From Evansella cellulosilytica DSM 2522 (GTDB lineage Bacteria; Bacillota; Bacilli; Bacillales; Salisediminibacteriaceae): 64,000 bases of DNA. Numbering within the stretch: the stretch's first letter is position 1; each line of letters begins with the position of its first letter. Shown piece by piece: positions 18,441-27,437 of the stretch. The notes below the pieces were generated by a model that worked only from the letters and a program-made list of their open reading frames with translations, was not told the origin of the DNA and did not search any database. The position numbers were made by a program, and so were the translations under genes. The DNA lies in the NCBI RefSeq assembly GCF_000177235.2, contig NC_014829.1, positions 4,278,001-4,342,000 of the forward strand, given 5' to 3'.

Positions 18441-18869
18441 CTAAAAATAGTAGTTTGTAAAAATTGAATGGCCTGTTTCGATAAAGGATTTGAAATCACT
18501 AATAACTATTGGCCAATAATTTGTATTTCTGCCGAGCAAGTTTTCGTGTGTGAGTGTAGGCTTGACGAGCCGTTTTGCTGCCATTGTTTGTTCTAGTTTA
18601 TATGTGATAAGAGACGGCGCAAGGTCATCATCTACATCGTTCCAATGGTATGTTATTAATTTGAAAGGCTCGATATCTACTATTTTCCCTCTGCCATCTA
18701 ACTGTCCATTGCTCATCTAAGACTCTACAACAGCATCAGGCTTCCAATCAGAATTTAACTCTCTCGCCCCAACACTTTGTTTTGTTAAATCTCCATTTGT
18801 GAGCGTTTCCCATAGCTGCTCTGGCCTAGTCTCGATATATACTTCATACAAGTAAGGACCATTAGCCAT
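18441..18869 (-). pseudogene. SRPBCC (AHSA1-like) protein interrupted by an in-frame TAG
   Basis: An ATG at 18869 (AAAGGA upstream) opens a frame with YLYEVYIETRPEQLWETLTNGDL, the classic AHSA1/START-like opening. It stops at TAG 18717-18719, then continues in exactly the same frame with GKIVDIEPFKLITYHW and a final ISDFKSFIETG, both family motifs. The whole is 143 codons, the normal family length. It is therefore either a nonsense-mutated gene or two fragments with re-initiation at the ATG directly after the stop. Confidence 0.75.
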
Positions 18870-18964
18870 GTTTGACCGATCCTTTATGCAAATTGTCTTA
18901 TTAGTTAAATTCTAACATTTACTATCCATTTATATTGTTATAGTTGGTAGTTCTTTTACATTTT

Positions 18965-19172
18965 TTAGTTATTCGTGCGTAACTCGGGGGAAGTCATGCC
19001 GAACTCGGACAGAATTGTGCGTAACTTTGGGGAAATCATACCGAACTTTGATCGAATCATCCATAACTCTGTTCTTGATCATACACACCCCCACCCGCGT
19101 CATGCAATTTGGCTAACGAGATCCGCCACGCGTCATGCAATTTGGCAAATGAGGTCCGTCCCTATTAGCCTA
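18965..19172 (-). repeat. 22-bp unit array and hairpin core, reverse orientation
   Basis: AACTCGGNNGAA(T/A)TCNTGCGTAACTTT-type units (reverse of the GTTACGNGCGATTT unit) run from about 18970 to 19070. They are followed by GGCAAATGAGGTCCGTCCCTATTAGCC-like hairpin sequence, split here as arm GGCAAA, core AGGTCCGTCCCT and arm TTAGCC. The hairpin overlaps the end of the GGDEF-EAL gene and supplies its stop codon. Between 18870 and 18965 I see only AT-rich leader. Confidence 0.75.
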
Positions 19173-21489
19173 GTTGTTCGGGTGGGAGTGGTTTGCTGAA
19201 TAGGTAGCCTTGGGCTTTGACGCAGTCTTGGTTGGCTAGGAATGTTGCTTGTTCTTCGTATTCGACTCCTTCGGCGATGGTGTTGAGGTGAAGGTTGTTG
19301 CCTAGGTCGATGATTGTTTTTACAATGGCTGCTTTGCTGTCGTTTGTGATCATGTCACGGATGAAGCTGCGATCTATTTTTAGTGTGTCAATTGGTAGTT
19401 GATCGATGGCGTTTAAGGATGAGTAGCCTGTTCCAAAGTCGTCAATGGCTACTTTGATCCCCATTTCTTTCACTTGGTGCACTTTATCTATTGTGTCGAT
19501 AAAGTGGTGCATCATCGATTCTGTGATTTCTAGTTCGAGATATTTTGGGTCGAGATTTGTTTCGTCTAGTGCTGCTTTAATGTTTTCTACGAAATTCTTG
19601 TCTCTAAATTGCCATGGTGAGACGTTGACTGCGACGGGAATGTAAAAGCTGCCGTTTTGCTGCCATTGTTTGTTTTGTCTGCATGCTTCTTTGATTAGCC
19701 ATTTCCCTATGTGATTAATATAGCCGGTTTCTTCGGCAATTGGTATAAAATCCATTGGCGGTATGAGCCCTAGTTTTGGGTGTTGCCAACGGATAAGGGC
19801 TTCAAGTCCAACGAGATCACCTGACTTTAAGTCTACTTGTGGCTGATAGTAGAGTAAAAACTCCTCGTTTTTCAATGCTTTCCTTAGATCATTTTCTATA
19901 ATATATTTTTTACTTAAGAGGTTGGTTGGCTCTGGCGTGTAGAATTGATAATTGTTTCCGCCATTTTCTTTTGCGACATACATTGCAGTGTCGGCGTGCT
20001 TTATAATATCATCCTTCGTTTGCCCGTCCTTTGGATAAACACTTATACCAATACTTGGTGACGTGAAAAATTCTTTGCTATTAATGATAAATGGATTCGC
20101 CATATCCTTGAGAATTTTTTTTGCTATGTTCGATACTTTTTCTATCGAAGCGTCCTTTGATAATATTAAAAACTCGTCTCCTCCTAATCGTCCTACAGTA
20201 CAGTTTTCACATACGTGCTGTTGTAGTCTTATTGCGGTTTGGATGAGTAATTGATCACCTATTTGGTGTCCCATCGTATCATTTAATATTTTGAAGCGGT
20301 CCAGATCCATAAACATGAGTGCCAGTGACTGGTCGTTTTCGTCGCACGTGACGATCTCTTGCTCTAAAAGCTGTTCGATATGATAGCGGTTCGGCAATCC
20401 TGTTAATATGTCGTGGTTGGCTCGATATTCAACTTCCTTCCTTGATTGATTGAAGTTATGAACCATTTCGTTAAAGCGTACAATTAAGTTTTTCATTTCG
20501 GGATAGTCTTTGACGTTGACGTCGAGCGTTTTTGTGTAGTTTCCTTCGGCTACCTTGTCTACAGCATCATACAAGTTTACGAATGGTTCCAGTGTTTTTC
20601 TCGCATAAATGTAAGTAAAGAAGGTGATTGAAACGATAACAAACAGTGCCATATTCCAGATCGAGCTGCGGAAATCACGTAGTTGATCATAAATACTTGA
20701 TTCAGGAATTTGCGCAATGATTCCCCATTCTAGCTCTGGGATGTACTGATACGACGCATAATACGCATTCCCTTCGCTGTTAATTGTATGTTCATATCCT
20801 GATTGTTTGTTCATTATTTTTTCAACAATAGGTCGATCACTAATATTCTTTCCTACTCTTTCTCGCAGTGCATGTGCTAATACATCTCCATTTTGATCAA
20901 CAACCGCTGAATATCCACCAGACCCTAAATTTTTCTGGTTAAGAAGGGCATCTAACACTAAGTTTTCTTGGGTAAAGCTTCCTAAATAAATATAGTGATG
21001 AATCTCGTTACTTCCATTGTATAGCGGTACTGTCGTGCCAATAATCGGACTTTCCACGCCCGTTATGAAATCCGAACTGACTGTTACTTCTGTTCTTTGA
21101 ACTAAACGTTCTATTTGCTCCGTCAAATCTCTGTCGTATTCATACGGATAACTAAAGCCAACTGCTCCCTCTGGGGTGATGACGACCCCTAAATCGACCA
21201 AAGGTGAAATAGAAACAATCCGTCTTACTTTCTCATTGATGCCACTTAAGTTTTCTTCCGTAACGATCTGCTGAATGCTGTCTCCAGTGATGGTATATTG
21301 CTCGATCATCGCCGACAAGACTTTTGCTGTATGGTTAACTTCCGCATCTGTCACCTCTTGAAAGTGTGCGCGAGATATTTCAGGTAAGTTTCTCTCAGCA
21401 ATGAAAAATATCGCTGCTAGTAGAAAAATAAATATCGCTACTACTAAAATGTATATCCTCCAAAACGTAAATGATTTTAATACGTACAT
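19165..21489 (-). CDS. membrane GGDEF-EAL protein with dCACHE-like sensor
   Basis: The order is membrane helix (about 10-30), a ~240-residue extracellular dCACHE-like domain (YSAVVDQNGDVLAHALRERVGKNISDRP marks the second PAS-like lobe), second helix (about 278-298), HAMP-like linker (ARKTLEPFVNLYDAVDKVAEGNY), GGDEF domain with intact GGDEF active site, and EAL domain with intact EALIRWQHP, ELEITES and DDFGTGYSSL. Both cyclic-di-GMP synthesis and hydrolysis could occur; net activity cannot be told. It ends PLPPEQLG, the stop coming from the hairpin repeat. A ribosome site before ATG 21489 is poor. Confidence 0.9.
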   Translation of the reverse strand: MYVLKSFTFWRIYILVVAIFIFLLAAIFFIAERNLPEISRAHFQEVTDAEVNHTAKVLSAMIEQYTITGDSIQQIVTEENLSGINEKVRRIVSISPLVDLGVVITPEGAVGFSYPYEYDRDLTEQIERLVQRTEVTVSSDFITGVESPIIGTTVPLYNGSNEIHHYIYLGSFTQENLVLDALLNQKNLGSGGYSAVVDQNGDVLAHALRERVGKNISDRPIVEKIMNKQSGYEHTINSEGNAYYASYQYIPELEWGIIAQIPESSIYDQLRDFRSSIWNMALFVIVSITFFTYIYARKTLEPFVNLYDAVDKVAEGNYTKTLDVNVKDYPEMKNLIVRFNEMVHNFNQSRKEVEYRANHDILTGLPNRYHIEQLLEQEIVTCDENDQSLALMFMDLDRFKILNDTMGHQIGDQLLIQTAIRLQQHVCENCTVGRLGGDEFLILSKDASIEKVSNIAKKILKDMANPFIINSKEFFTSPSIGISVYPKDGQTKDDIIKHADTAMYVAKENGGNNYQFYTPEPTNLLSKKYIIENDLRKALKNEEFLLYYQPQVDLKSGDLVGLEALIRWQHPKLGLIPPMDFIPIAEETGYINHIGKWLIKEACRQNKQWQQNGSFYIPVAVNVSPWQFRDKNFVENIKAALDETNLDPKYLELEITESMMHHFIDTIDKVHQVKEMGIKVAIDDFGTGYSSLNAIDQLPIDTLKIDRSFIRDMITNDSKAAIVKTIIDLGNNLHLNTIAEGVEYEEQATFLANQDCVKAQGYLFSKPLPPEQLG

Positions 21490-21614
21490 CGCTTACAACT
21501 CCAATTATGTATGTCTAGGTGAGGGACTTTTGTACACCAATATTATCTTCAAAGTGTCGGTCAATATGCTGATATGGAGATTATTTTATATTTTGCTGTG
21601 ATGGGTGGGAAGTA

Positions 21615-22226
21615 TTAATCAGGGGCGAATGAGGTCCGTCCCTGTTAGTACTCCGGATTTACCAGTTGGTTTCCAAATTACGCGTAACTCGGGTGGAATC
21701 GCTCGTAACTTTGATCAAATCGCGCATAACTCGGGCGGAATCGCGTGTAACTTGGATGAAATCGCTCGTAACTATGGCCGAATCGCGCGTAACTTTGATC
21801 AAATCGCGTGTAACTCCGTTCTAATCACGCGCAAGTCCATCTCTATCGAGTTTTGCATTTCGGCTAACGAGGTCCGTCCCTGTTAGCACTCCGGATTTAC
21901 CAGTTAGATTCCAAATTTCACGTAACTTTGATCAAATCGCTCGTAACTCGAGCGGAATCGCGCATAACTTTGATCAAATCGCGTGTAACTCCGTTCTAAT
22001 CAAGCGCAAGTCATCTCTATCGAGTTTTGCATTTCGGCTAACGAGGTCCGTCCCTGTTAGCACTCCGGATTTACCAGTTAGATTCCAAATTGCACGTAAC
22101 TTTGATCAAATCGCTCGTAACTCGGGCCGAATTGCGCGTAACTTTGATCAAATCGCGTGTAACTCCGTTCTAATCAAGCGCATCGTGTCTTCCATTTCGG
22201 CTAACGAGATCCGTCCCTGTTAACCG
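21615..22226 (-). repeat. three-module array of 22-bp units with hairpins, reverse orientation
   Basis: Modules begin with a hairpin (AGGTCCGTCCCTGTTAG), then CTCCGGATTTACCAGTT at about 21651, 21889 and 22063. Each then has several units of AAATCGCGCGTAACTTTGATC type and a tail with ATCGAGTTTTGCATTTCGG. Module lengths are about 238 and 174 bp, again differing by a few 22-bp units. No credible gene lies between 21490 and 22286. Confidence 0.85.
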
Positions 22227-22286
22227 GTACATATTTTTCTATAGAATTGAAAAATATATTATTAGTAGTCATGTTAGGAGGCTAAA

Positions 22287-22721
22287 ATGTTATATGTCAC
22301 GATCGTTACGATACTTCTAGCGATATTCGTTTGGTTTTTACCAAAGAGGTTAAGGCGCAACGATGTGCTTGTTATTTGGATTACTGTGTCCTATGTTGAA
22401 ATTGTTGCTGATCTTATTTTAGGACTGCTATTGGATTTGTATTATTTCGCTGGGGAAAATGAGGTAAGTGCTGAAGCGCTCGGCATCAAGCTTATTATGG
22501 CTCCACTATTTGGCATCATTTTTCTTCATTATATGCCTAAGGATTTTAGACGCTTTATCCCGTACTGGTTGTTTTGGGCAGTGTTTTCTACGTTTTTTGA
22601 ATGGACAACTAGTGTTTTTCACTACTTGACCTACACAGGCTGGACGCCATTTTATTCGTTCATTTTCTTCTTAATTATCATTCCTCTCTTTCGCGTTTAT
22701 TATTTGTATATTAAGCATTAA
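22287..22721 (+). CDS. CBO0543-type membrane protein
   Basis: 144 residues with about four to five membrane helices and conserved-looking marks of this Bacillus/Clostridium family: VIWITVSYVEIVADLILG, LHYMPKDFRRF(I/V)PY and FFEWTTSVFHYLTYTGW. ATG follows TTAGGAGGCTAAA. Function unknown; homologues are commonly monocistronic, as here. Confidence 0.75.
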   Translation: MLYVTIVTILLAIFVWFLPKRLRRNDVLVIWITVSYVEIVADLILGLLLDLYYFAGENEVSAEALGIKLIMAPLFGIIFLHYMPKDFRRFIPYWLFWAVFSTFFEWTTSVFHYLTYTGWTPFYSFIFFLIIIPLFRVYYLYIKH

Positions 22722-22826
22722 GAAAGGTGAACTCTAAAGTTTGAGTCCACCTTACTAGATTCTTTAAATTAATATTGGTGCGGTGACATGCGTGTATCGA
22801 GAAGTGCACTACTAATTTGGTGGGGA

Positions 22827-22886
22827 AAAGGCTAACGAGGTCCGTCCCTGTTAGCCATGCTAATGAGGTCCGTCCCCGTTAGCCTT
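22827..22886 (-). repeat. two hairpin repeats side by side, one inside a coding end
   Basis: The first copy has arms GGCTAAC / GTTAGCC around GAGGTCCGTCCCT; the second has arms GCTAATG and GTTAGCC around AGGTCCGTCCCC. The second copy is read into the end of the DUF4309-like gene. Confidence 0.85.
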
Positions 22887-23576
22887 TGTTAGGGCGTCGT
22901 AGTTGATAATTTGTGAGCTTTTTATATATTCAGCTGTGCCGCGGTTAAAGCCGATGAGGACAATTTCTTCGTCTGATTCGCCTTTTGTAAATTCGAAGGT
23001 GAGAATGTCATCTCCGCTGTAGACGAACATAAATCTAGGGTAATCATTCGTCTCATCGTAATAAAATGCAAGTTCGTACTCCTTATACAATTCATAAATG
23101 TCCGTTAGCTTGTCGCGGCGTTGTACTCCCTCTTTCGTAATATCGTTTCCATGTGGCATTGCATACGCATACGAAAGGCCAACGAGCGTGTCTGTTTCAT
23201 CATATTGAAACGATACAGGGAAATAGTAATATGGATCAAAATAAATTTCAGGTTCGCCAAACATTGCAACGATATAGTCCCTTTCAACACCTAATGGAAC
23301 TTCCATTGCTTTTTCCATCGTTTCTGCATATCTTTTTTGCCTATCCTCATATTCAGGTTCTTCTTCGTCAAGCCGCTCCGTCTCTGGCTCTTGTTCCTGT
23401 TCGTCTTCTTCATCTTTTTCTTCCACAGGAGGTAAAAGCTCTTCTGATATATCTTTAGATTCCTCTACTGTCGGAGCTGATTGCTCTACGTTTGTATAAA
23501 AGTGAAAAAACCATGTCCCAATACCAATGATCATGGTTAACAGGATAATTGTTAGTATTTTATTGAATGTCGTCAT
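22860..23576 (-). CDS. membrane-anchored DUF4309-like protein
   Basis: An N-terminal helix (about residues 5-24) is followed by a very acidic linker (EESKDISEELLPPVEEKDEEDEQ...) and a ~130-residue outside domain with GVERDYIVAMFGEPEIYFDPYYYFPV and a late ILTFEFTKGESDEEIVLIGFNRG. It looks like a DUF4309-type extracytoplasmic domain; role unknown. ATG 23576 follows GAGGGAAAAC. The last eight residues (KANGDGPH) and stop come from the hairpin repeat, so the native end is probably altered. Confidence 0.65.
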   Translation of the reverse strand: MTTFNKILTIILLTMIIGIGTWFFHFYTNVEQSAPTVEESKDISEELLPPVEEKDEEDEQEQEPETERLDEEEPEYEDRQKRYAETMEKAMEVPLGVERDYIVAMFGEPEIYFDPYYYFPVSFQYDETDTLVGLSYAYAMPHGNDITKEGVQRRDKLTDIYELYKEYELAFYYDETNDYPRFMFVYSGDDILTFEFTKGESDEEIVLIGFNRGTAEYIKSSQIINYDALTKANGDGPH

Positions 23577-23724
23577 GTTTTCCCTCACTTCAAAAAGCAT
23601 TGAATTTCATTATACATAGTATACGTTGCTTATCAAAAACATAGAATCGATATATTTCATAACATTTTTATACATATTTGGTTTAATAATGCTCATTATA
23701 CCACTGAAGGATGGAGGTGATAAG

Positions 23725-24270
23725 ATGACAAATCCACTAGATTCTATATGGACTAAGCTACAGGCAATGATAGAGGAAGATGAAGATGCACCGCTTCACG
23801 TAGGGGAAGCGATGCTCTCATGGACTTACTTGACAGCAATGAAAGATTTGCAACGCTATGAGGAAATAGGTTTGAATACAACGACCGATAACGAAGTGAA
23901 AGATATTCTTCAGGATGCATATAAGCTTTGTGAATCGCAGACAAAACAATTAGAAGATTTATTGACGAAGGAAGGGGTTCCGCTCCCTGATAACGCTCCT
24001 CAAAAGCCGAAATCGTCTCCGGATGACGTCCCTCCTGGAGTAAAAGGCACTGATAATGAAATTACAAACGGTCTATCGGTAAAAATTGCTGCCGCCATTG
24101 TCGAGTGTGCGTCTGGACAATCCCAAGCAATCCGCAACGATATCGGGAAAATGTGGTTTGAATTTCAAACTGAGCTTCTTACGTTTGGAATGAAGCTAAA
24201 AGGATTAATGAAAAAAAGAGGTTGGTTAAAGGTGCCACCGTACTATATTCCGCCAGGTAAAATTAATTAG
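23725..24270 (+). CDS. DUF3231-family protein
   Basis: 181 residues: HVGEAMLSWTYLTAMKDLQRYEE, then a helix ending in LLTKEGVPLPDNAPQKP, the hallmark proline-rich link of DUF3231, then a second helical half ending in VPPYYIPPG. Longer homologues contain this unit twice; this is the single form. The family occurs mainly in spore-forming Bacillaceae with no settled function. I start at ATG 23725 after ATGGAGGTGATAAG; upstream codons read through promoter-like DNA. Confidence 0.8.
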   Translation: MTNPLDSIWTKLQAMIEEDEDAPLHVGEAMLSWTYLTAMKDLQRYEEIGLNTTTDNEVKDILQDAYKLCESQTKQLEDLLTKEGVPLPDNAPQKPKSSPDDVPPGVKGTDNEITNGLSVKIAAAIVECASGQSQAIRNDIGKMWFEFQTELLTFGMKLKGLMKKRGWLKVPPYYIPPGKIN

Positions 24271-24290
24271 ACTCGTTCCAGTCTTTTCGG

Positions 24291-24322
24291 GCTCCCTCCC
24301 TCAATCGGATGGAGCTTTTTTT
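24291..24322 (+). terminator. terminator after the DUF3231 gene
   Basis: GCTCCCTCC / GGATGGAGC forms a stem with one mismatch and loop CTCAATC, followed by TTTTTTTATTTTCTT. Confidence 0.9.
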
Positions 24323-24377
24323 ATTTTCTTTACATATATTTGGTTTTATTAGGCAAAACTATTTTTGGTGATGTGAC

Positions 24378-25118
24378 ATGTTGAAGAAACTACATATTGT
24401 TTTTCTACTCGCTTTCATGGTTGGCGCTCTTCCAATGGAAGCATCAGCAGAAGACAAAAATATCGCAAGAGAGTTTATGATATCCTTCATTGAAGGAAAA
24501 GAAGAAAGCCCGTATGATACCTATCTCGCTGACGGCGTAGTCGTACCAGAGATTCGTGAGCATACACGGGTGAAAGGCTATTCTTCACTATCCTCCCCTT
24601 TGAAAAATACAAAGGTTGTCATAGGATATTTTGAGGATGACTTAGCCGACGATCGAATGGCTTTCATTTGGGAATTAACTGTCGAAGACGACAAAATAAC
24701 GAACATTCGTGTTGTCCACGACGGCTCTAACCCGATGATCAACGAGGAAAAAACGGTAAAGGAATACGAAGAGCTGAACGGGACTAGCATTCTAGTCCCT
24801 TCCGATCTTCCTTTCACCATCACGCACGTAGACGGCGCCGTAAACGACGATCAATTAGAAATCACCTACAAAAATGGCCTTCTAAATGATCTCCTTTCCA
24901 TCAACGTCGGCCCAAAAACGTACGATATTGATAACTACAGTGGCGACGGTTACGAAAGCCTCCACCTTTCCGACGGAACAAAGGTACTGTTCTATTCAGG
25001 CGAAGCCGCCTCCGAACAGCAGCTCATCTTCCAAAAAAGCAACCTACAATACACCATTCGCTTGAATACCCATTCAAGCGAAACATACGACATCATCAAA
25101 GTCGTCGAATCAATGTAA
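24378..25118 (+). CDS. exported hypothetical protein, 246 aa
   Basis: A signal peptide (MLKKLHIVFLLAFMVGALPMEASA) precedes a soluble acidic domain with a helical first part (KNIAREFMISFIEGKEES) and a longer beta-rich part. No lipobox, membrane anchor or known domain is seen. ATG follows GGTGATGTGAC. The stop codon touches a perfect hairpin repeat that probably ends transcription. Confidence 0.65.
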   Translation: MLKKLHIVFLLAFMVGALPMEASAEDKNIAREFMISFIEGKEESPYDTYLADGVVVPEIREHTRVKGYSSLSSPLKNTKVVIGYFEDDLADDRMAFIWELTVEDDKITNIRVVHDGSNPMINEEKTVKEYEELNGTSILVPSDLPFTITHVDGAVNDDQLEITYKNGLLNDLLSINVGPKTYDIDNYSGDGYESLHLSDGTKVLFYSGEAASEQQLIFQKSNLQYTIRLNTHSSETYDIIKVVESM

Positions 25119-25152
25119 AGGCGAATGGGGACGGTTCTCATTCGCCTTTTTG
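25117..25152 (+). terminator. hairpin repeat acting as a terminator
   Basis: AAAGGCGAATG (25117-25127) pairs perfectly with CATTCGCCTTT (25139-25149) around the repeat core GGGACGGTTCT, and a T run follows. Here the repeat family forms a complete rho-independent terminator. Degenerate 22-bp units (GAGTTATGTATAATTT and similar) continue to about 25310. Confidence 0.8.
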
Positions 25153-25379
25153 GCGTTGGGTTGGTGGAGTTTTGCATGATTCGGTGGACGTTCCGCATGA
25201 TTTGGTCTGAGTTATGTATAATTTTCATTGAGTTACGCTCTATCTAAGTTTTGTGTGATTTGAGCGAAGTTTCGCAAAGTTTACTGGATATGTGGTAAAT
25301 GAGCTATCCAGGGTTGCTGCGGAGGAGGGGCTTTCATTTTTTTGTGCAATCATTTGGTTGCGCCCTACTTTTTAGTCAC

Positions 25380-25808
25380 TTACATACCCCAATCTTTCTT
25401 CCAGCTGTCAGGTATATACATCCCTTTTTGCTTTAGGGCGACGTAGTATTGGCCTTGATGAATGCCTTCGTGTTGTATCGCAGTCGCAAGTAATTCCGCA
25501 ATAGATAATTCTTCTTCTGCCATTTTGATGTGCGTCCCTTCAGTACTCAAAAATGCAGTTGCTAGCTCCTCCATACTTTTTTCAAGCGCTTCCTTTATGT
25601 TTTCACTAGACGGTAGTTCACCTGGGAATTGCACTACTCCTGTTTCGAGTCCATTCCGGTAAACATTTCTTACGCGTATAATATGGATAAACAATTTTCT
25701 CAGCGTACCGAGTTCACGTATTAGTGGAGTGTCCCAGCTGCTTTCCGGAATCTCTTTTGCTAAGGCATTTGTCATTTTCGCTGCGTATATAAAACCTTTT
25801 ACATCCAC
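25380..25808 (-). CDS. DinB-family protein
   Basis: About 142 residues. The first helix carries the DinB-like RELGTLRKLFIHIIRVRNVY and the last the paired His, TAIQHEGIHQGQYYVALKQKG (HxxxH), matching a metal-binding four-helix bundle. Such proteins include bacillithiol-type S-transferases; substrate unknown. The GTG at 25808 sits nine bases after AAAGGAG; the ATG at 25817 is only one base after it and is less likely. Confidence 0.75.
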   Translation of the reverse strand: MDVKGFIYAAKMTNALAKEIPESSWDTPLIRELGTLRKLFIHIIRVRNVYRNGLETGVVQFPGELPSSENIKEALEKSMEELATAFLSTEGTHIKMAEEELSIAELLATAIQHEGIHQGQYYVALKQKGMYIPDSWKKDWGM

Positions 25809-25871
25809 TTCTACCATACTCCTTTTCTAATTTTGCAATAAAAACTGGCGCTCAATTCCAGCAAAGTGTAA

Positions 25872-26339
25872 CTATAATAGATTTTTAACCATGATTAAAC
25901 AGGGGTTTTCTTCTCCCCAGATTTCCTTGATTTCTTCTAATGGAATAAAGCCATTTTTAGCATAAAATCGTCTCGTTTTTTGGTAGTTTTTATCTGGGTG
26001 TGAGTCACTTAACGTTTTTACCATAAAGAATTTAACATCGTTTTTTACTAAATGCTCCTCAGCAACCTTCAATAGCTTTGTTCCCCAGCCACAGCCGTGG
26101 TAATTCTTTGAAATACCCATCGCATATATTTCTGAGGTGAACGTATTGTTAGCTTTGATGCTGATAAAACCAACAGGTTGATTTAAGTCGTACAGTGCGT
26201 AAAAATCGGTGCCGTTTACACCGTTAACATAATTGGTGATTGCTTCCTCGATGCCGAACCATTCTGGAAGCTCCCTTAAAATGTTGTTAGTAATTTTTGA
26301 TTTATCTTGATCGAGTGAGACTTGTCTTATTTCTTGCAA
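25872..26339 (-). CDS. GNAT acetyltransferase
   Basis: The acetyl-CoA loop reads GISKNYHGCGWGTKLLKVAEEH, with the later TRRFYAKNGFIPLEE (Tyr and GF motif). One GNAT domain of 155 residues, substrate unknown. Start is TTG after GGAGGAATCGAT. It ends just before the DinB-like gene with a 63-base gap and could be upstream of it in one transcript. Confidence 0.85.
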   Translation of the reverse strand: MQEIRQVSLDQDKSKITNNILRELPEWFGIEEAITNYVNGVNGTDFYALYDLNQPVGFISIKANNTFTSEIYAMGISKNYHGCGWGTKLLKVAEEHLVKNDVKFFMVKTLSDSHPDKNYQKTRRFYAKNGFIPLEEIKEIWGEENPCLIMVKNLL

Positions 26340-26397
26340 ATCGATTCCTCCATTTTTTTCGAATGTAATGTTTATTATCTCTATAACTACTTGTAAG

Positions 26398-27262
26398 GAT
26401 AACAGGGACGGTTCTCACTTGCCAGTTTGATAGTTTTTTATGATTTGATCATGGTTATGTGCGATTTCTTTCAAGTTACACGCGATTTTGATCGAGTTAC
26501 GCGCGATTTCACACGAGTTTGAAGCGATTTGGAAGCCAACTGGAAAAACACTTCAATTATGCAAACAGGGACGGTTCTCTATCGCCAGTTTGATAGTTTT
26601 TTATGATTTGGTCATAGTTATGTGCGATTTCTTTCAAGTTACACGCGATTTTGATCGAGTTACGCGCGATTTCACACGAGTTTGAAGCGATTTGGAAACC
26701 AACTGAAAAAAACACTTCAATTATGCTAACAGGGACGGTTCTCACTTGCCAGTTTGATAGTTTTTTTATGATTTGGTCAAAGTTATGTGCGATTTCTTTC
26801 AAGTTACACGCGATTTTAATCGAGTTACGCGCGATTTCACACGAGTTTGAAGCGATTTGGAAACCAACTGGAAAAATACTTCAATTAGGCTAACAGGGAC
26901 GGTTCTCACTTGCCAGTTTGATAGTTTTTTATGATTTGGTCATAGTTATGTGCGATTTCTTTCAAGTTACACGCGATTTTGATAAAGTTACGCGCGATTT
27001 CACACAAGTTTGAAGCGATTTGGAAGCCAACTGGAAAAATACTTCGATTAGGCTAACAGGGACGGTTCTCACTTGCCAGTTTGATAGTTTTTTTATGATT
27101 TGGTCATGGTTATGTGCGATTTCTTTCAAGTTACACGCGATTTTGATAAAGTTACGCGCGATTTCACACGAGTTCGAAGCGATTTGGAAACCAACTGGAA
27201 AAACACTTCAATTAGGCTAACAGGGACGGTTCTCACTTGCCAGTTTGATAGTTTTTTTATGT
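26398..27262 (+). repeat. five tandem copies of a 163-164-bp hairpin plus 22-bp-unit cassette
   Basis: AGGGACGGTTCT recurs at 26404, 26567, 26731, 26895, 27058 and 27222, so the period is 163-164 bp. Each cassette has the hairpin (ending ACTTGCCAG), TTTGATAGTTTTTTATGATTTGGTCA, three to four units of GTTACGCGCGATTT type, and GAAGCGATTTGGAAACCAACTGG. Copies differ at only a few positions, so amplification is recent. The sixth copy is cut short. This gap has no credible gene. Confidence 0.95.
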
Positions 27263-27310
27263 TTGTTGTAGAGTGCCTTTATGCTTTTCCTATCATCTTT
27301 GAGATGGTTC

Positions 27311-27437
27311 TGTTATGCTTCTGCAACCATTTTTAACTTGTGTATGTTATGTTTTTGCAACCATTTTAACTTGTGTATGTTATGCTTTTGCAACCAACTT
27401 GTTAATGCTAAGCTTTTGCGACCATTTTTAAGATGTG
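27311..27437 (-). repeat. tandem repeat of the crtM 3' end
   Basis: On the minus strand a ~33-bp unit containing TTAAAAATGGTTGCAGAAGC then ATAAC recurs about four times. The first copy is the true end of crtM (encoding LKMVAKA and stop) and the others lie just downstream. It appears to have arisen by slippage or duplication of the gene end. Confidence 0.75.

Noticed and set aside
26398-27262. CRISPR array
   Set aside because: The units are contiguous, degenerate and lack unique spacers; no cas genes are in the window.
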